Below are positions 54,501 through 63,116 of a stretch of DNA of 64,000 nt, in pieces; position 1 is the first letter of the stretch; each line of letters begins with the position of its first letter. This DNA is from Oscillatoriophycideae cyanobacterium NC_groundwater_1537_Pr4_S-0.65um_50_18 (GTDB taxonomy: Bacteria > Cyanobacteriota > Cyanobacteriia > Elainellales > Elainellaceae): NCBI GenBank assembly GCA_016208305.1, contig JACQYI010000081.1, forward strand, positions 1 to 64,000, given 5' to 3'. The notes under the pieces were generated by a model, which had not been told where the DNA came from, did no database searches, and was given only the letters and a program-made list of their open reading frames with translations. The position numbers and the translations under genes are program-made.

Positions 54501-56086
54501 TTCTGATTGCCTTCGATCAGATTGCCCTGAGAATTTCCCAGCACAATAGCATCGCTAGCACCGTCCATGAGGGCACGGTAGCGCTGTTCACTTTTTTGTA
54601 GCGCTGCCTCCACCTGTTTGCGATCGGTAATATCCGTTAAGGTGCCGATGTAGCCTGTCACCGCACCCTCGTCATCCGTTTCCTGCACAACCTGGACATA
54701 AAACCACTTAACGCTGCCATCTAGGTGGAGATGCCGACCCTCGCTCTGAATAATCATTTGTTGCTCTGAAGGAGCCTGAGCATATTCTTCAGCCCATTTT
54801 GCCAACAGTTCATCGCGATCGTCTGGATGTAGCGCGTCTATCCACCCTCTGCCCAGAGCTGATTCTGTGGATCTGCCTGTCATTTCACTCCAGCGATCGT
54901 TGACATAGACACAGTGAAAAGGTGCATCAAATCGGAAAATGGTCACTGGAGCCGCTGCCGCTAAGGTGACATAGCGCCGTTCGCTTTCCCGCAATTCGGC
55001 TTCGGTCTGCTTCAGATCGGTAATGTCTCGCGCTGTGACTACCGCACCTGAGATAGTTTGATCGGCTTCTAAATAAGGCGACCAACTTACGCTCACATAC
55101 TGAGGGGCTTTGCCAGCTAGCGTCACCCACATTTCTTGGCGAACCATTTGTCCTGCAAAGGCTTGATCCAGATTGGACTTGAGGACATGCTCAAATAGCG
55201 TCTGCCCCATCACCTCTGCCACAGAATGACCGAGAATTTCGTCACGAGATTTATCATGATTGTCTTGGTAAGCTTGGTTGATCACCTGATACCTATAGTG
55301 GCGATCGATCAAAAGCATGCTGTCTCCAGAGGCATTAACCATGCGCTCGTAGCGGCGCAGCTCAGCAGTGCGTTCTTCTATCTTGATCTCTAGTTGAATG
55401 GCCTGCTGCCTCACCTCTTCTTCCGCAGCCCTTACTTCTTTGAGGAGTCGCTGCAACTCCTCATTGATTGCGGCTAGTTCGGTATTGCTGCATGAGAGCG
55501 CAAATGAGCGGGATTTCCGATCGATATCACTTCCTAAATTTTCCAAGTTTTCTAGACTGGGAGAGTTTGAAAGCTCTTCAGAATAGTGGGATGGGGGGGA
55601 AGATTCATGCTGCGATTTAGAAACGCCTTCTACTCCCTGCTGCTCACCTCCTCCCGATAAAACATGCTGTGCTAGTAGCTCGGTTAAGGCGTCTTGGTGT
55701 AGCAGCCCAACCACGCGATCGCTGTTGTCCAGTATAGGGAGATGATGAATCCGATGGTGTTGAAATAGGGCTAGGGCTGCGCTCAGATCGGTGAACTCCG
55801 ATTCTTTTAGGATGATGACAGGTTGACTCATCACTGCCTGGATCGGTAACTGATTTAAGGGCGTAGATTGAACCGTGATGCGAACCAGATCTCGCTTGGT
55901 TAGGATACCCACCAAGCTGTTTCCCTGGAGAAGTCTGCCGCCCTCCCCAATTAACACATAGTCTGAACCCGTTTTGCTCATGAGGGCGATCGCCTCTATC
56001 ACGGTTGCATCTGGCGAGACAACTAAGGGGTTACGGGCGATCGCAGATTGCAAGTCTTGAGTGAACAGGGTAGTGCCTGAATACAT
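51572..56086 (-). CDS. CBS-PAS-GAF hybrid histidine kinase
   Basis: 1504 residues, cytosolic. Order by eye: a CBS pair (about 15-150), coiled coil (190-245), five PAS/PAC units (about 245-900; for example MLLIDRHYRYQVINQAYQ), one GAF (about 905-1075), H-box MSHELRTPLNVILG (about 1105), N-box and G-box GTGLGLVMVKQI, and a C-terminal receiver (ILLAEDNEANIS, LILMDIQMPGVDG, LSKPVQL). The GAF keeps a Cys (TLRCLVDFL, Cys995) in the chromophore position but as C-L not C-H and has no DXCF motif, so bilin binding is uncertain. It is a paralogue of the larger upstream kinase, with long identical DNA in the receiver part. Confidence 0.9.
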   Translation of the reverse strand: MYSGTTLFTQDLQSAIARNPLVVSPDATVIEAIALMSKTGSDYVLIGEGGRLLQGNSLVGILTKRDLVRITVQSTPLNQLPIQAVMSQPVIILKESEFTDLSAALALFQHHRIHHLPILDNSDRVVGLLHQDALTELLAQHVLSGGGEQQGVEGVSKSQHESSPPSHYSEELSNSPSLENLENLGSDIDRKSRSFALSCSNTELAAINEELQRLLKEVRAAEEEVRQQAIQLEIKIEERTAELRRYERMVNASGDSMLLIDRHYRYQVINQAYQDNHDKSRDEILGHSVAEVMGQTLFEHVLKSNLDQAFAGQMVRQEMWVTLAGKAPQYVSVSWSPYLEADQTISGAVVTARDITDLKQTEAELRESERRYVTLAAAAPVTIFRFDAPFHCVYVNDRWSEMTGRSTESALGRGWIDALHPDDRDELLAKWAEEYAQAPSEQQMIIQSEGRHLHLDGSVKWFYVQVVQETDDEGAVTGYIGTLTDITDRKQVEAALQKSEQRYRALMDGASDAIVLGNSQGNLIEGNQKAEVLLGYSREELTQLHMSQLHPPTVLEAACQHFNHVVLHKVNTTLQSIVLRKDGSQVPVEITASRIDLDGEHFAQGIFRDVSERVRLEADRQRAEQENQRLQERLQFVLSESPAVIFTCRPGGDYRATFISDNIYDMTGHTSAQFLAEPSFWADHLHPDDAPQVFAELPQLLERGCHIHEYRFQHQAGHYLWIHAELRLVRDHQGTPIEMVGYLVDISDRKRFEDDQKQAEEALQLSEERFRKAFDTTAVGMCIVSPEGKFLKVNGSLCNFWGYSEAELLNLTFQELTHPEDLSKDLDLFQQMLAGEIHSYHLEKRYVTKQEQWVWGLLSVSLVRDAQEQPLYFVSQIQDISDRKQAEIRLQQQSDREHLVNSISQRIRASLNLQEILNTTVSEVHQVLQADRVLVYRILPDNTGQTIAESVSAGWPVILDQIFPEERFPPENYSRYVQGRVFALSDRETGLTLRCLVDFLKDMQVRAKLVTPIIQNQTLWGLLVAHQCSAPRQWQPWEIELMQQLSGQLAIAIQQSELYAQLQASHQQLTHTNAELIRATRLKDEFLANMSHELRTPLNVILGMTEGLQEEVFGTLNDRQKKAVSTVERSGKHLLSLINDILEVSKIAADKLELKISMTSVTHLCTASLMFVKQLAFKKQIHLVSILPPGLADIAVDERRMQQVLINLLTNAVKFTPTGGRVTLRVHLEPLETNLAERISLSRSKAVQGSPDNVEGLYCQLQDYYLCISVMDTGIGIAPADQSKLFQPFVQLDSNLNRQYEGTGLGLVMVKQIVELHQGFVSLHSKVGEGSCFTLHIPYMSSLPPRRAIHPTCLNPDETLSHTLPPPNFMTIASSRAIASPLILLAEDNEANISTISSYLKAKGYRLLLARQGQEAIDLAQAHQPDLILMDIQMPGVDGLEAMRQIRLCSNLVNTPIVALTALVMAGDREKCIQAGANDYLSKPVQLKQLVSMIQQLLNARNNL

Positions 56087-56097
56087 CTTATGGAGCG

Positions 56098-59000
56098 CTA
56101 TGGGGTTGACGGGGTAAAAAGACTTGTAATCAACTGGGATAACTTCTTCAGTCGCACTGGCTTGGTAAGATACTCATTAGCTCCAGCCTCTAGGCATTTT
56201 TGGCGATCGTTGGGCATGGCCAGCGCAGTTAGAGCAATGATTGCAACTAAATCTAATTCAGGACGGGTACGAATTTGGCGAATTACCTCTAAACCATCCA
56301 TCCCCGGCATTTGAATGTCCATCAAAATCAGATCAGGCTGATGCGTGACGGCCATGTCGATCGCTTCTTGCCCTCGCGTTGCCAACAGCAAACGATAGCC
56401 CTTGGCTTTTAAGTAGCTAGAAATCGTACTGATATTGGCTTCATGATCTTCTACCAGCAAGATCACATTTTGATGCTCGGCCTTACCAGCCATCAGGAAA
56501 TCTCCCTTTGGAGGAGCGGTAAGCTGAGCGGTGGCTGTCCTTTCACAGGAGGAAGAACCATCGGGAGTACAAGGCAGATCAATGGTAAAGCAACTGCCCA
56601 CACCCAGCTCACTGGTTAGCCCAACTCTGCCGCCGTGGAGTTCTACCATGCGTTTTACCAGAACCAGCCCCAAGCCTGTCCCCTGATATTGGCGGTTGAG
56701 GGCACTATCAATTTGATAGAAAGGCTGAAACAGTTTTTTGATATTCTCTGGAGCGATACCGATGCCCGTATCGGTCACAGCAATTCGCAGATAATCCCTT
56801 TCCCCCCCTTCTGCTGGAAGTAAAAAGACTTCTAGGTCAACCTGTCCCCCTTCTGGGGTGAACTTAACCGCATTGTTGAGGAGATTAATTAATACTTGGC
56901 GAATACGTCGCTCATCTGCGATCAGGTCAAGTAGATAGGGCTGAAGTTTGATACTGAGTTGAATGCGTTTTTGTAATGCCTGCTGTTTGATAAAGGCCAA
57001 GCTGGATTGGCAGAGGTGTGCGACTGAAATCGGGCTGTAGTCGAGTTCAACCTGTCCAGCTTCGATTTTTGCCACATCTAAGATGTCGTTGATTAGCTCT
57101 AGCAAATGAGAGCCGCTGCGCTCAACCGTCTGCAAGGCTTTAATTTGTTGCGGATTCACTGAACCAAAGATTCCCTCTTGTAGTCCTTCGGTCATGCCCA
57201 AAATAGCGTTGAGGGGGGTACGGAGTTCGTGGCTCATGCTTGCCAAGAACTCATCTTTGAGTCGGGTGGCGCGGGCGAGTTCTTGGTTGGAGATCGCAAG
57301 CTGTTGATTGCTTTCGGTTAACTTTGCCTCTGTCTGCTGCCGTTCGGCAAGTTCTTGCTGCAATTGCTCAAAAAGACTTGCCTGTTGAATCGCGATCGCC
57401 AACTGATTGGCAATGGTCTGAAGTACAGTGGCTTCAGACTCTTGCCAGACGCGGTTTTTCTGACAGGCGTGAACAACCAAAACTCCCCAGAGCTTGTGGG
57501 TTTTCCAAGGGGGAACCCAGCGATGAATTTCGCCATCCCGCCCATCTTGCAAGATCGGAGCTACAATTTTCGACTGGATTTTACCTTCGATGTTGTATGT
57601 CATGAGGCAATCTGTCCAGTGATCATTCATGACGTCGGCAACGATGCGAGGTTTACCCTGCCAGTAGCAATCCAGAATTTCTTGAGACCAGACTTCGTTG
57701 TCCCAATGAAGATTTTTGAGTGCGGGAAACTCATGAGACACGGCTTCTTCAACAATTTGGCTTTTGCCGTCAGGATGAAGCTGGAAGACGATGACGCGAT
57801 CGCCATGCATCACGTCTTTGACTTGCTGAGTTACCGTTGCCAGGATCTGATTAATATCTAGTGACTCTCGAATTTGTTGAACGATTGCCCCTAACGCTTC
57901 CTGTCGTCGCAGTTGCAGGGCAATCCTCGCTTCGGCCTGCTGTCGCTCTAATAATTCAGACTGGATTTGCTCGTAGAGATTGGCTTGCTGAATGGCGATC
58001 GCCAATTGGTTGGCTAGCTGCTGGGTCAAATCAATTTCTGATTGCTGCCAGTGGCGAGGTACTCCACATTGATGCACACACAGTAAGCCCCACAATGCAT
58101 CGCCGCAGAGCAAGGGCATGATCAGATTTGCCCGTACCTGAAACTGCGCCAGGATATCGGTATGACAGGTTTGTAATCCATTGTGATAGATATCATCAAT
58201 GGCGTGAAATCTACCTTGGGCATAGAGAGAAGCATAATTTTCGCCAAAGCAGTGGTCATACACCCGCATTGCTACGACTGAGGGAAACCCTGCGACAACG
58301 GATTCAGCCACAAATTCGCCATCATCAAAGTTAGATTCGGGATAGAACTTGAAGATACCTACCCGATCGGCCTGAAGTCCCTGCCGAATTTCCTGACAGG
58401 CTGTGTCAAAAATGGTTTGAATGTCGAGAGATTGCCGAATCCGCTGAGTGATTTCTCGCAGGAGCGCCTCTCTTTCCGCCTGTTGTTTGACGATTTGCTC
58501 GGCTTGTTTGCGATCGGTAATATTTTGAGAAGTCCCTAAAATACCAATGATTTCGCCCTTGAGGTTCCGCAAGGGCAATTTATTGGTTTCTATCCAAACT
58601 ATCGAACCATCTGCATGCTGCTGGCTTTTGACCAAGCCGAGTTTGGAGGTACCCGTCTCTATGACCTCGCGGTCGTTGGCTTGGTAGAGTTCTGATGCGA
58701 GGCTTCCCCACAACTCATCGTCTGTTTTGCCGATAATATCTGACGGTGAAGTGAAACCTGCTGCGGTGGCTGCGTTTTGATTGCATCCCAGATAGACGGA
58801 TTGCAGATCTTTCCAAAAGACAATGAGGGGAAAGGTATCGAGTAACGTTTCCAGAAACTTTTGCGATTCGCGTAGCTGTGCTTCACGGGTCTGGAGGTCG
58901 CTTGTCCGCTGTTCTACCCTTGCTTCTAGATCCTGGTTGAGCCGCTCTAGCTGTGTACTGGCTCGTTGACGTTCTAACTCTGCGGCAGCACGAGCGGCAA

Positions 59001-62000
59001 ACACGCGCAGGATTTGTTCTGCTCGTTGTGGATTTTGAATCGTCTGCTGGCTGAGGATGCAAAGGTTGCCAATCGCTCTACCTTGAGTGTCTTTGAGGGC
59101 AACCCCAAGATAGCTATAAGCTGCCATCTCAACTAAATCTAAATCTTCAGGAAACGCTGCCTGCACATAAGAAACGCAATAGAATTGCCCGTCCTGTAAG
59201 GCTCGTTCGCAAGGGGTCTGAGCCGGATGATAGGAAAATGTCGGCTGGAGGGCACCATTTGCCCAAAAAGCCAGAACATGCAGTTCTTCATCAACCTGTT
59301 CGCTAACAATGGCATAGGAGACATACAGAGCCTGAGCAATATAGCTCACTAGGGCTGGAAAGAAGTCTTGTCCGGTGGTGGCGGCAGTGCCCGTAATCAG
59401 GTTTTGCAGGGCAGCTTCAGCTTGCTTGCGATCGCTAATGTCTCGCACCAATCCCAGCACTTCGTCCTCGCTGTAAGGGACAAGCCGCACTTCTTCAATT
59501 TGTGTTCTGCCATCTTTAGACAGGTCTTGTTCATACATCTGAGTAGAATTTGTCTCTAGCACCCGTTGAATGCACTCTAGGCGCTTTTTCGCTACTTCAG
59601 GAGGCAAGCTGGCAGACACATGGGTTCCCACCATCTCACTCAGATTACCCACCACATGGAAGTTAGGGTTAGCAACAAATTCCAGATAAATACCGGCTCG
59701 ATTGATCCGCATAATCAAGTCAGGGATGGCACTAATCAAAGCGCGTTGATGGGCTTCACTTTTTCGTAATGCCTTTTCCGATCGCTTGCGATCGCTAATA
59801 TCACGAATCATAAAAAGGACTTCATCTTCGCCGCTCTTTATAACCCTGACTTCTTCATCTTGCAGACGATCCCCTATCTGTATCTGCTGTTCATAGACTT
59901 GCAGTTCTCCAGTGGACAAGGCTTGCGCTAAATAGTAGTGCTGTCGGGCAGCAATTTCTGCTGGCAAAACATCTACCATCGCAAAACCCGTAGAATCGAA
60001 ATCTTTAGGAAGAATGTCGATCTCACGATTGCCGGTGACGAATTCCCGATAAATCCCATCGGCTCCCATCCGAATCATGAAGTCTGGAATTGCCTCTAAT
60101 ACAGCTCGGCTTTGGGCTTCGCTCTGGATCAATGCGGCTTCAACTTGCTGGCGTTCAGCCCTTGCAGCCTGCTGTTCGCTAATGTCGGTAATTGTGCCCA
60201 CATACCCAATCACCTGCCCAGCAGCATCTCGTTCTGCCACCGCTTGCCCCAACACCCAAGTCACAGTGCCGTCAGGTCGCAAAATTCGATACTCTAGCTG
60301 AAACGGACGGTTTTCTTGTCGAGAACGAATCGTTGCAGCGATCACCTGCTCTCGATCCTCAGGATGTACTGCCTCCTGCCATCTGTTGCCGAAAGTATCT
60401 TCTACAGGCAATCCCAGCATCTCACAACACCGTTGGTTGATGTAAATACTGTTGCCCTCAGCGTCTGTGCGAAAAATGCCCACAGGAGCAGCAGCCGTTA
60501 AGGTGATATAGCGATGTTCACTCTCTCGCAGCCGAGCTTCCGCTTGCTGAAGCTCGACCAACTGATCCTGCAATTTTTGGTGGGTAGTGGCCTGCTGAAG
60601 CGCGATCGCTAACTGCACTGACAACACTTTCAGTAGCTCCACTTCCTCCAGTTGCCACTCGCGGGCATGCTGGCTTTCAGTGGCAATCAGCAAACCCCAC
60701 AGCTCATCGCCACACAGCAGTGGCACCAAAATCTTGGCGCGGGTCTGGATCTGAGCCAGCATATCGCGGTGACAGTCTGCCATCTCAAACGTGTGAATGT
60801 CTGGCACCACTCGAATCTGCCCCTGCCGATAAGCCTCAAGCCGATCTTGCTGAAAACAAATGTCGTTGACCCGTCTACCTATCATCGAGGGCAATGAGTC
60901 AGTAGATTCGGCAACGGCAATCATTTGCCCATCGGCTTCAAACTGCCAAATATTAACGCGATCGCAGTTTAGCAATTGCCGTATTTGTGTTGCAGTGGTG
61001 TCTAAAATAATTTGCAAGCTGAGAGACGATCGAATTTGCGTCGCAATCTCTGCCACTAACTGCTCCCGTTCGGCCTGAGCCTTGAGGGCGATCGTTCGGG
61101 ATTCAACCTGTTGTTCTAGATCGAGGGTACGACTTTCCAGGAGCTGAATTTTTTCTGTCTCCAGCTGCACCACCTTTTCTTTCAATACTGTTGCTAGCTT
61201 ATATATCTCTAATGGGTTAAGGGCTTGCAGCAAACTTGTCTGTGTGACAATGCCCAATAGCTCTCCTTGCTCACCTGTCACCGCCAGCCGTCGAATCAAG
61301 CGCTGCTCCATCATCTGCTGGACTACCCACAGCGAATCGTGGGGTTGAACGGCAAAAAGCGGCGTACTCATGACGGTATGAGCCAGACAGGTTTCTAGCT
61401 GTAAGCCCAAAGCCTGAAACTGCACAATATCTCGCTCCGTCACAATTCCTACTGGAATTTGTAACAGAGCCGCTTGGCGACTATTAAGTGGCTCAATGTC
61501 TGGTTGCGGAACCTTAGCATTGACGACCACAACCGAACTGACATGGTGGGCTGCCATTTGTTGCGCAATCATGAGCATGGAACAATCAGGCGCAGCACAA
61601 ATCACCTGACTCGTCATGACCTCAGATACCAACCGTATCTGTAAGAGGTCGATGGGTCGAGAGGTGTGTCGTAAACTTTCGTTTGTCACTAGTCCCACTA
61701 GACGATCCTGTTCATCTAAGATAGGTAAGTGACGAATGTGGTATTGCTGGAGTATATTAACTACAGAAAATAAATCGGTGAACTCAGATTCATGCAAGGT
61801 AACGACTGAACGACTCATCACCTCTTGAACCGTTAGATTTTCCTCAAGACGCTGCTGAGCACTCAGACGTACTATGTCTCGTTCGGTCAAAATACCGAGC
61901 AATTGTCCGTTTTCTACAATCAATACGCAGCTCGATCGGGCCTCTAAATGCAGTTCGTCTAGTTGACCATTCTCTGTTTTGGCAGTGCTACAAATTGCCC

Positions 62001-62121
62001 TAATACCGCTCATATGAGCAATTGCGCTCATCACCCTTGTATCTGGTGCCACTGTTAAAGGATTACGGACGATCGCTGCCTGTAATTCTGATAGCGTGAG
62101 AACTGTTGTATGCATCAGCAT
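56098..62121 (-). CDS. Giant CBS-GAF-PAS hybrid histidine kinase with two DXCF cyanobacteriochrome GAF domains
   Basis: About 2007 residues from ATG 62121 (ATG 62115 also possible). Order: four CBS motifs (10-310), coiled coil, GAF 1, three PAS/PAC units, a GAF of another type, PAS, GAF 2, GAF 3, H-box MSHELRTPLNAILG, ATPase boxes, receiver (LILMDIQMPGMDG). GAF 1 has DICF (Cys422) and canonical CH (Cys450). GAF 2 has DHCF (Cys1291) and CH (Cys1319). Both pairs are 28 residues apart, as in DXCF cyanobacteriochromes such as TePixJ. GAF 3 has no CH. Expected: phycocyanobilin/phycoviolobilin photosensors for short-wavelength light, with CBS domains adding adenine-nucleotide sensing. It heads the four-gene set; 11 bp separate it from the next gene. 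Confidence 0.9.
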   Translation of the reverse strand: MLMHTTVLTLSELQAAIVRNPLTVAPDTRVMSAIAHMSGIRAICSTAKTENGQLDELHLEARSSCVLIVENGQLLGILTERDIVRLSAQQRLEENLTVQEVMSRSVVTLHESEFTDLFSVVNILQQYHIRHLPILDEQDRLVGLVTNESLRHTSRPIDLLQIRLVSEVMTSQVICAAPDCSMLMIAQQMAAHHVSSVVVVNAKVPQPDIEPLNSRQAALLQIPVGIVTERDIVQFQALGLQLETCLAHTVMSTPLFAVQPHDSLWVVQQMMEQRLIRRLAVTGEQGELLGIVTQTSLLQALNPLEIYKLATVLKEKVVQLETEKIQLLESRTLDLEQQVESRTIALKAQAEREQLVAEIATQIRSSLSLQIILDTTATQIRQLLNCDRVNIWQFEADGQMIAVAESTDSLPSMIGRRVNDICFQQDRLEAYRQGQIRVVPDIHTFEMADCHRDMLAQIQTRAKILVPLLCGDELWGLLIATESQHAREWQLEEVELLKVLSVQLAIALQQATTHQKLQDQLVELQQAEARLRESEHRYITLTAAAPVGIFRTDAEGNSIYINQRCCEMLGLPVEDTFGNRWQEAVHPEDREQVIAATIRSRQENRPFQLEYRILRPDGTVTWVLGQAVAERDAAGQVIGYVGTITDISEQQAARAERQQVEAALIQSEAQSRAVLEAIPDFMIRMGADGIYREFVTGNREIDILPKDFDSTGFAMVDVLPAEIAARQHYYLAQALSTGELQVYEQQIQIGDRLQDEEVRVIKSGEDEVLFMIRDISDRKRSEKALRKSEAHQRALISAIPDLIMRINRAGIYLEFVANPNFHVVGNLSEMVGTHVSASLPPEVAKKRLECIQRVLETNSTQMYEQDLSKDGRTQIEEVRLVPYSEDEVLGLVRDISDRKQAEAALQNLITGTAATTGQDFFPALVSYIAQALYVSYAIVSEQVDEELHVLAFWANGALQPTFSYHPAQTPCERALQDGQFYCVSYVQAAFPEDLDLVEMAAYSYLGVALKDTQGRAIGNLCILSQQTIQNPQRAEQILRVFAARAAAELERQRASTQLERLNQDLEARVEQRTSDLQTREAQLRESQKFLETLLDTFPLIVFWKDLQSVYLGCNQNAATAAGFTSPSDIIGKTDDELWGSLASELYQANDREVIETGTSKLGLVKSQQHADGSIVWIETNKLPLRNLKGEIIGILGTSQNITDRKQAEQIVKQQAEREALLREITQRIRQSLDIQTIFDTACQEIRQGLQADRVGIFKFYPESNFDDGEFVAESVVAGFPSVVAMRVYDHCFGENYASLYAQGRFHAIDDIYHNGLQTCHTDILAQFQVRANLIMPLLCGDALWGLLCVHQCGVPRHWQQSEIDLTQQLANQLAIAIQQANLYEQIQSELLERQQAEARIALQLRRQEALGAIVQQIRESLDINQILATVTQQVKDVMHGDRVIVFQLHPDGKSQIVEEAVSHEFPALKNLHWDNEVWSQEILDCYWQGKPRIVADVMNDHWTDCLMTYNIEGKIQSKIVAPILQDGRDGEIHRWVPPWKTHKLWGVLVVHACQKNRVWQESEATVLQTIANQLAIAIQQASLFEQLQQELAERQQTEAKLTESNQQLAISNQELARATRLKDEFLASMSHELRTPLNAILGMTEGLQEGIFGSVNPQQIKALQTVERSGSHLLELINDILDVAKIEAGQVELDYSPISVAHLCQSSLAFIKQQALQKRIQLSIKLQPYLLDLIADERRIRQVLINLLNNAVKFTPEGGQVDLEVFLLPAEGGERDYLRIAVTDTGIGIAPENIKKLFQPFYQIDSALNRQYQGTGLGLVLVKRMVELHGGRVGLTSELGVGSCFTIDLPCTPDGSSSCERTATAQLTAPPKGDFLMAGKAEHQNVILLVEDHEANISTISSYLKAKGYRLLLATRGQEAIDMAVTHQPDLILMDIQMPGMDGLEVIRQIRTRPELDLVAIIALTALAMPNDRQKCLEAGANEYLTKPVRLKKLSQLITSLFTPSTP

Positions 62122-62303
62122 GGGCAATAGGGCATTTATCCTATATTATTCCCTTCAAAAATGTCTAAATTCGTAGAGCCGCATATTTCATTATCTTTAA
62201 AGGTGAGCCTATGACTGCTCCTGATTGACTGACAAAACTCCTGAAATCCTTATTTTTGAGTCGGTTGAGTTAGCGTCAGCGTCACCCAACAAAATCCTGC
62301 TCG

Positions 62304-62335
62304 TGTTGGGTTTCACGTTGTTCAATCCAACCTAC
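62304..62335. repeat. Dispersed cyanobacterial palindromic repeat (GTTGGGTTTCAC type)
   Basis: TGTTGGGTTTCACGTTGTTC and the following AATCCAACCTAC form the complement of the GTAGGTTGGGTT family repeat also seen at 23630-23660. The 379-bp spacer 62128-62506 otherwise holds only a TTG-started frame running through this repeat, not supported as a gene. Confidence 0.65.
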
Positions 62336-62453
62336 AGAAAAGATCTGTCAGTTAACCAGATGATTGCTCTCATGGCTCAGGAATGGAGAAAATCGTGGGT
62401 AGCGTTAGAAGAGCGCCAATCTTGAAGCCAGAAGCAGATATGGATGAATTGAA

Positions 62454-62487
62454 AAACTCTTAATAGAGATAAACTCTTAATAGAGAT
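62454..62487 (+). repeat. Perfect 17-bp tandem duplication
   Basis: AAACTCTTAATAGAGAT occurs twice head to tail without mismatch, 20 bp from the end of the following minus-strand gene. Each unit contains CTCT-TAAT-AGAG, a short inverted repeat. Confidence 0.9.
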
Positions 62488-62506
62488 AAAGGCGCGCTGA
62501 GATCAT

Positions 62507-62992
62507 TTAGTTTTTCTCTTTCAAGAAGAGAATACCTTCGGGGTTGACTTGATAATCCTTCCCAACATAGCCTGTACGCTCAAACAGAAGCTGATGGATA
62601 TAGCGATCGACTTCTAATTCATCCTGAAGCTGTGGACGATAAAAATCCTTGATCCGTTCTTCTATCCCCATGCTCCAAAGGCGATCATGTAGAGCACTGC
62701 TATCCTTGCGGAAATAGGCTCTGCGCGCCGTTTTATCTCGTAAAAAAGTAAGGATAATAGAGAAAGGGACACCGCTGATGACGAGCTGACCCGAAACAAT
62801 GGAGAAATTGAGATTCTTGACTAGAAAACGCGCGGAAAAGACTAGAATTAATCCCCCTTCAACCCCTAAAGCTTTAACCTGACGCAGTGTTTTGACAGCA
62901 AGCTTGAGAGCCGTTTTAATGGAGGAGCGTCTCGGTAGGCAAGGATACATTCTCCAACGCGAGTTCCGAGACTGAAGACCTAATTGCCGCAT
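62507..62992 (-). CDS. Hypothetical protein with one or two hydrophobic segments
   Basis: 161 residues. I do not recognise the family. The basic N-terminus (MRQLGLQSRNSRWRMYPCLPRR) leads to hydrophobic stretches at about 46-60 (GGLILVFSARFLV) and 66-83 (VSGQLVISGVPFSIILTF). The C-terminal half is soluble and charged (ERIKDFYRPQLQDELEVDRYIHQLLFERTGYVGKDYQVNPEG). It could be a peripheral membrane protein. The ATG at 62992 or the Met at residue 15 could be the start. It is on the same strand as the signalling genes but separated from them by the repeats. Confidence 0.55.
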   Translation of the reverse strand: MRQLGLQSRNSRWRMYPCLPRRSSIKTALKLAVKTLRQVKALGVEGGLILVFSARFLVKNLNFSIVSGQLVISGVPFSIILTFLRDKTARRAYFRKDSSALHDRLWSMGIEERIKDFYRPQLQDELEVDRYIHQLLFERTGYVGKDYQVNPEGILFLKEKN

Positions 62993-63116
62993 GTTGTTTC
63001 CGAACTCATTTCCGCTATCACTCTAGCTTAAACCCGGCTTAAAAGTCAGCGCTGAGATAAGCCCGGCGATCGAAAATTGTGATGCTGTAAATCACGCGCC
63101 TTACCGCATAAAAATT

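Noticed and set aside
62225-62425. 66-codon frame starting with TTG
   Set aside because: It passes through a dispersed repeat and has no ribosome site or family similarity I can see.
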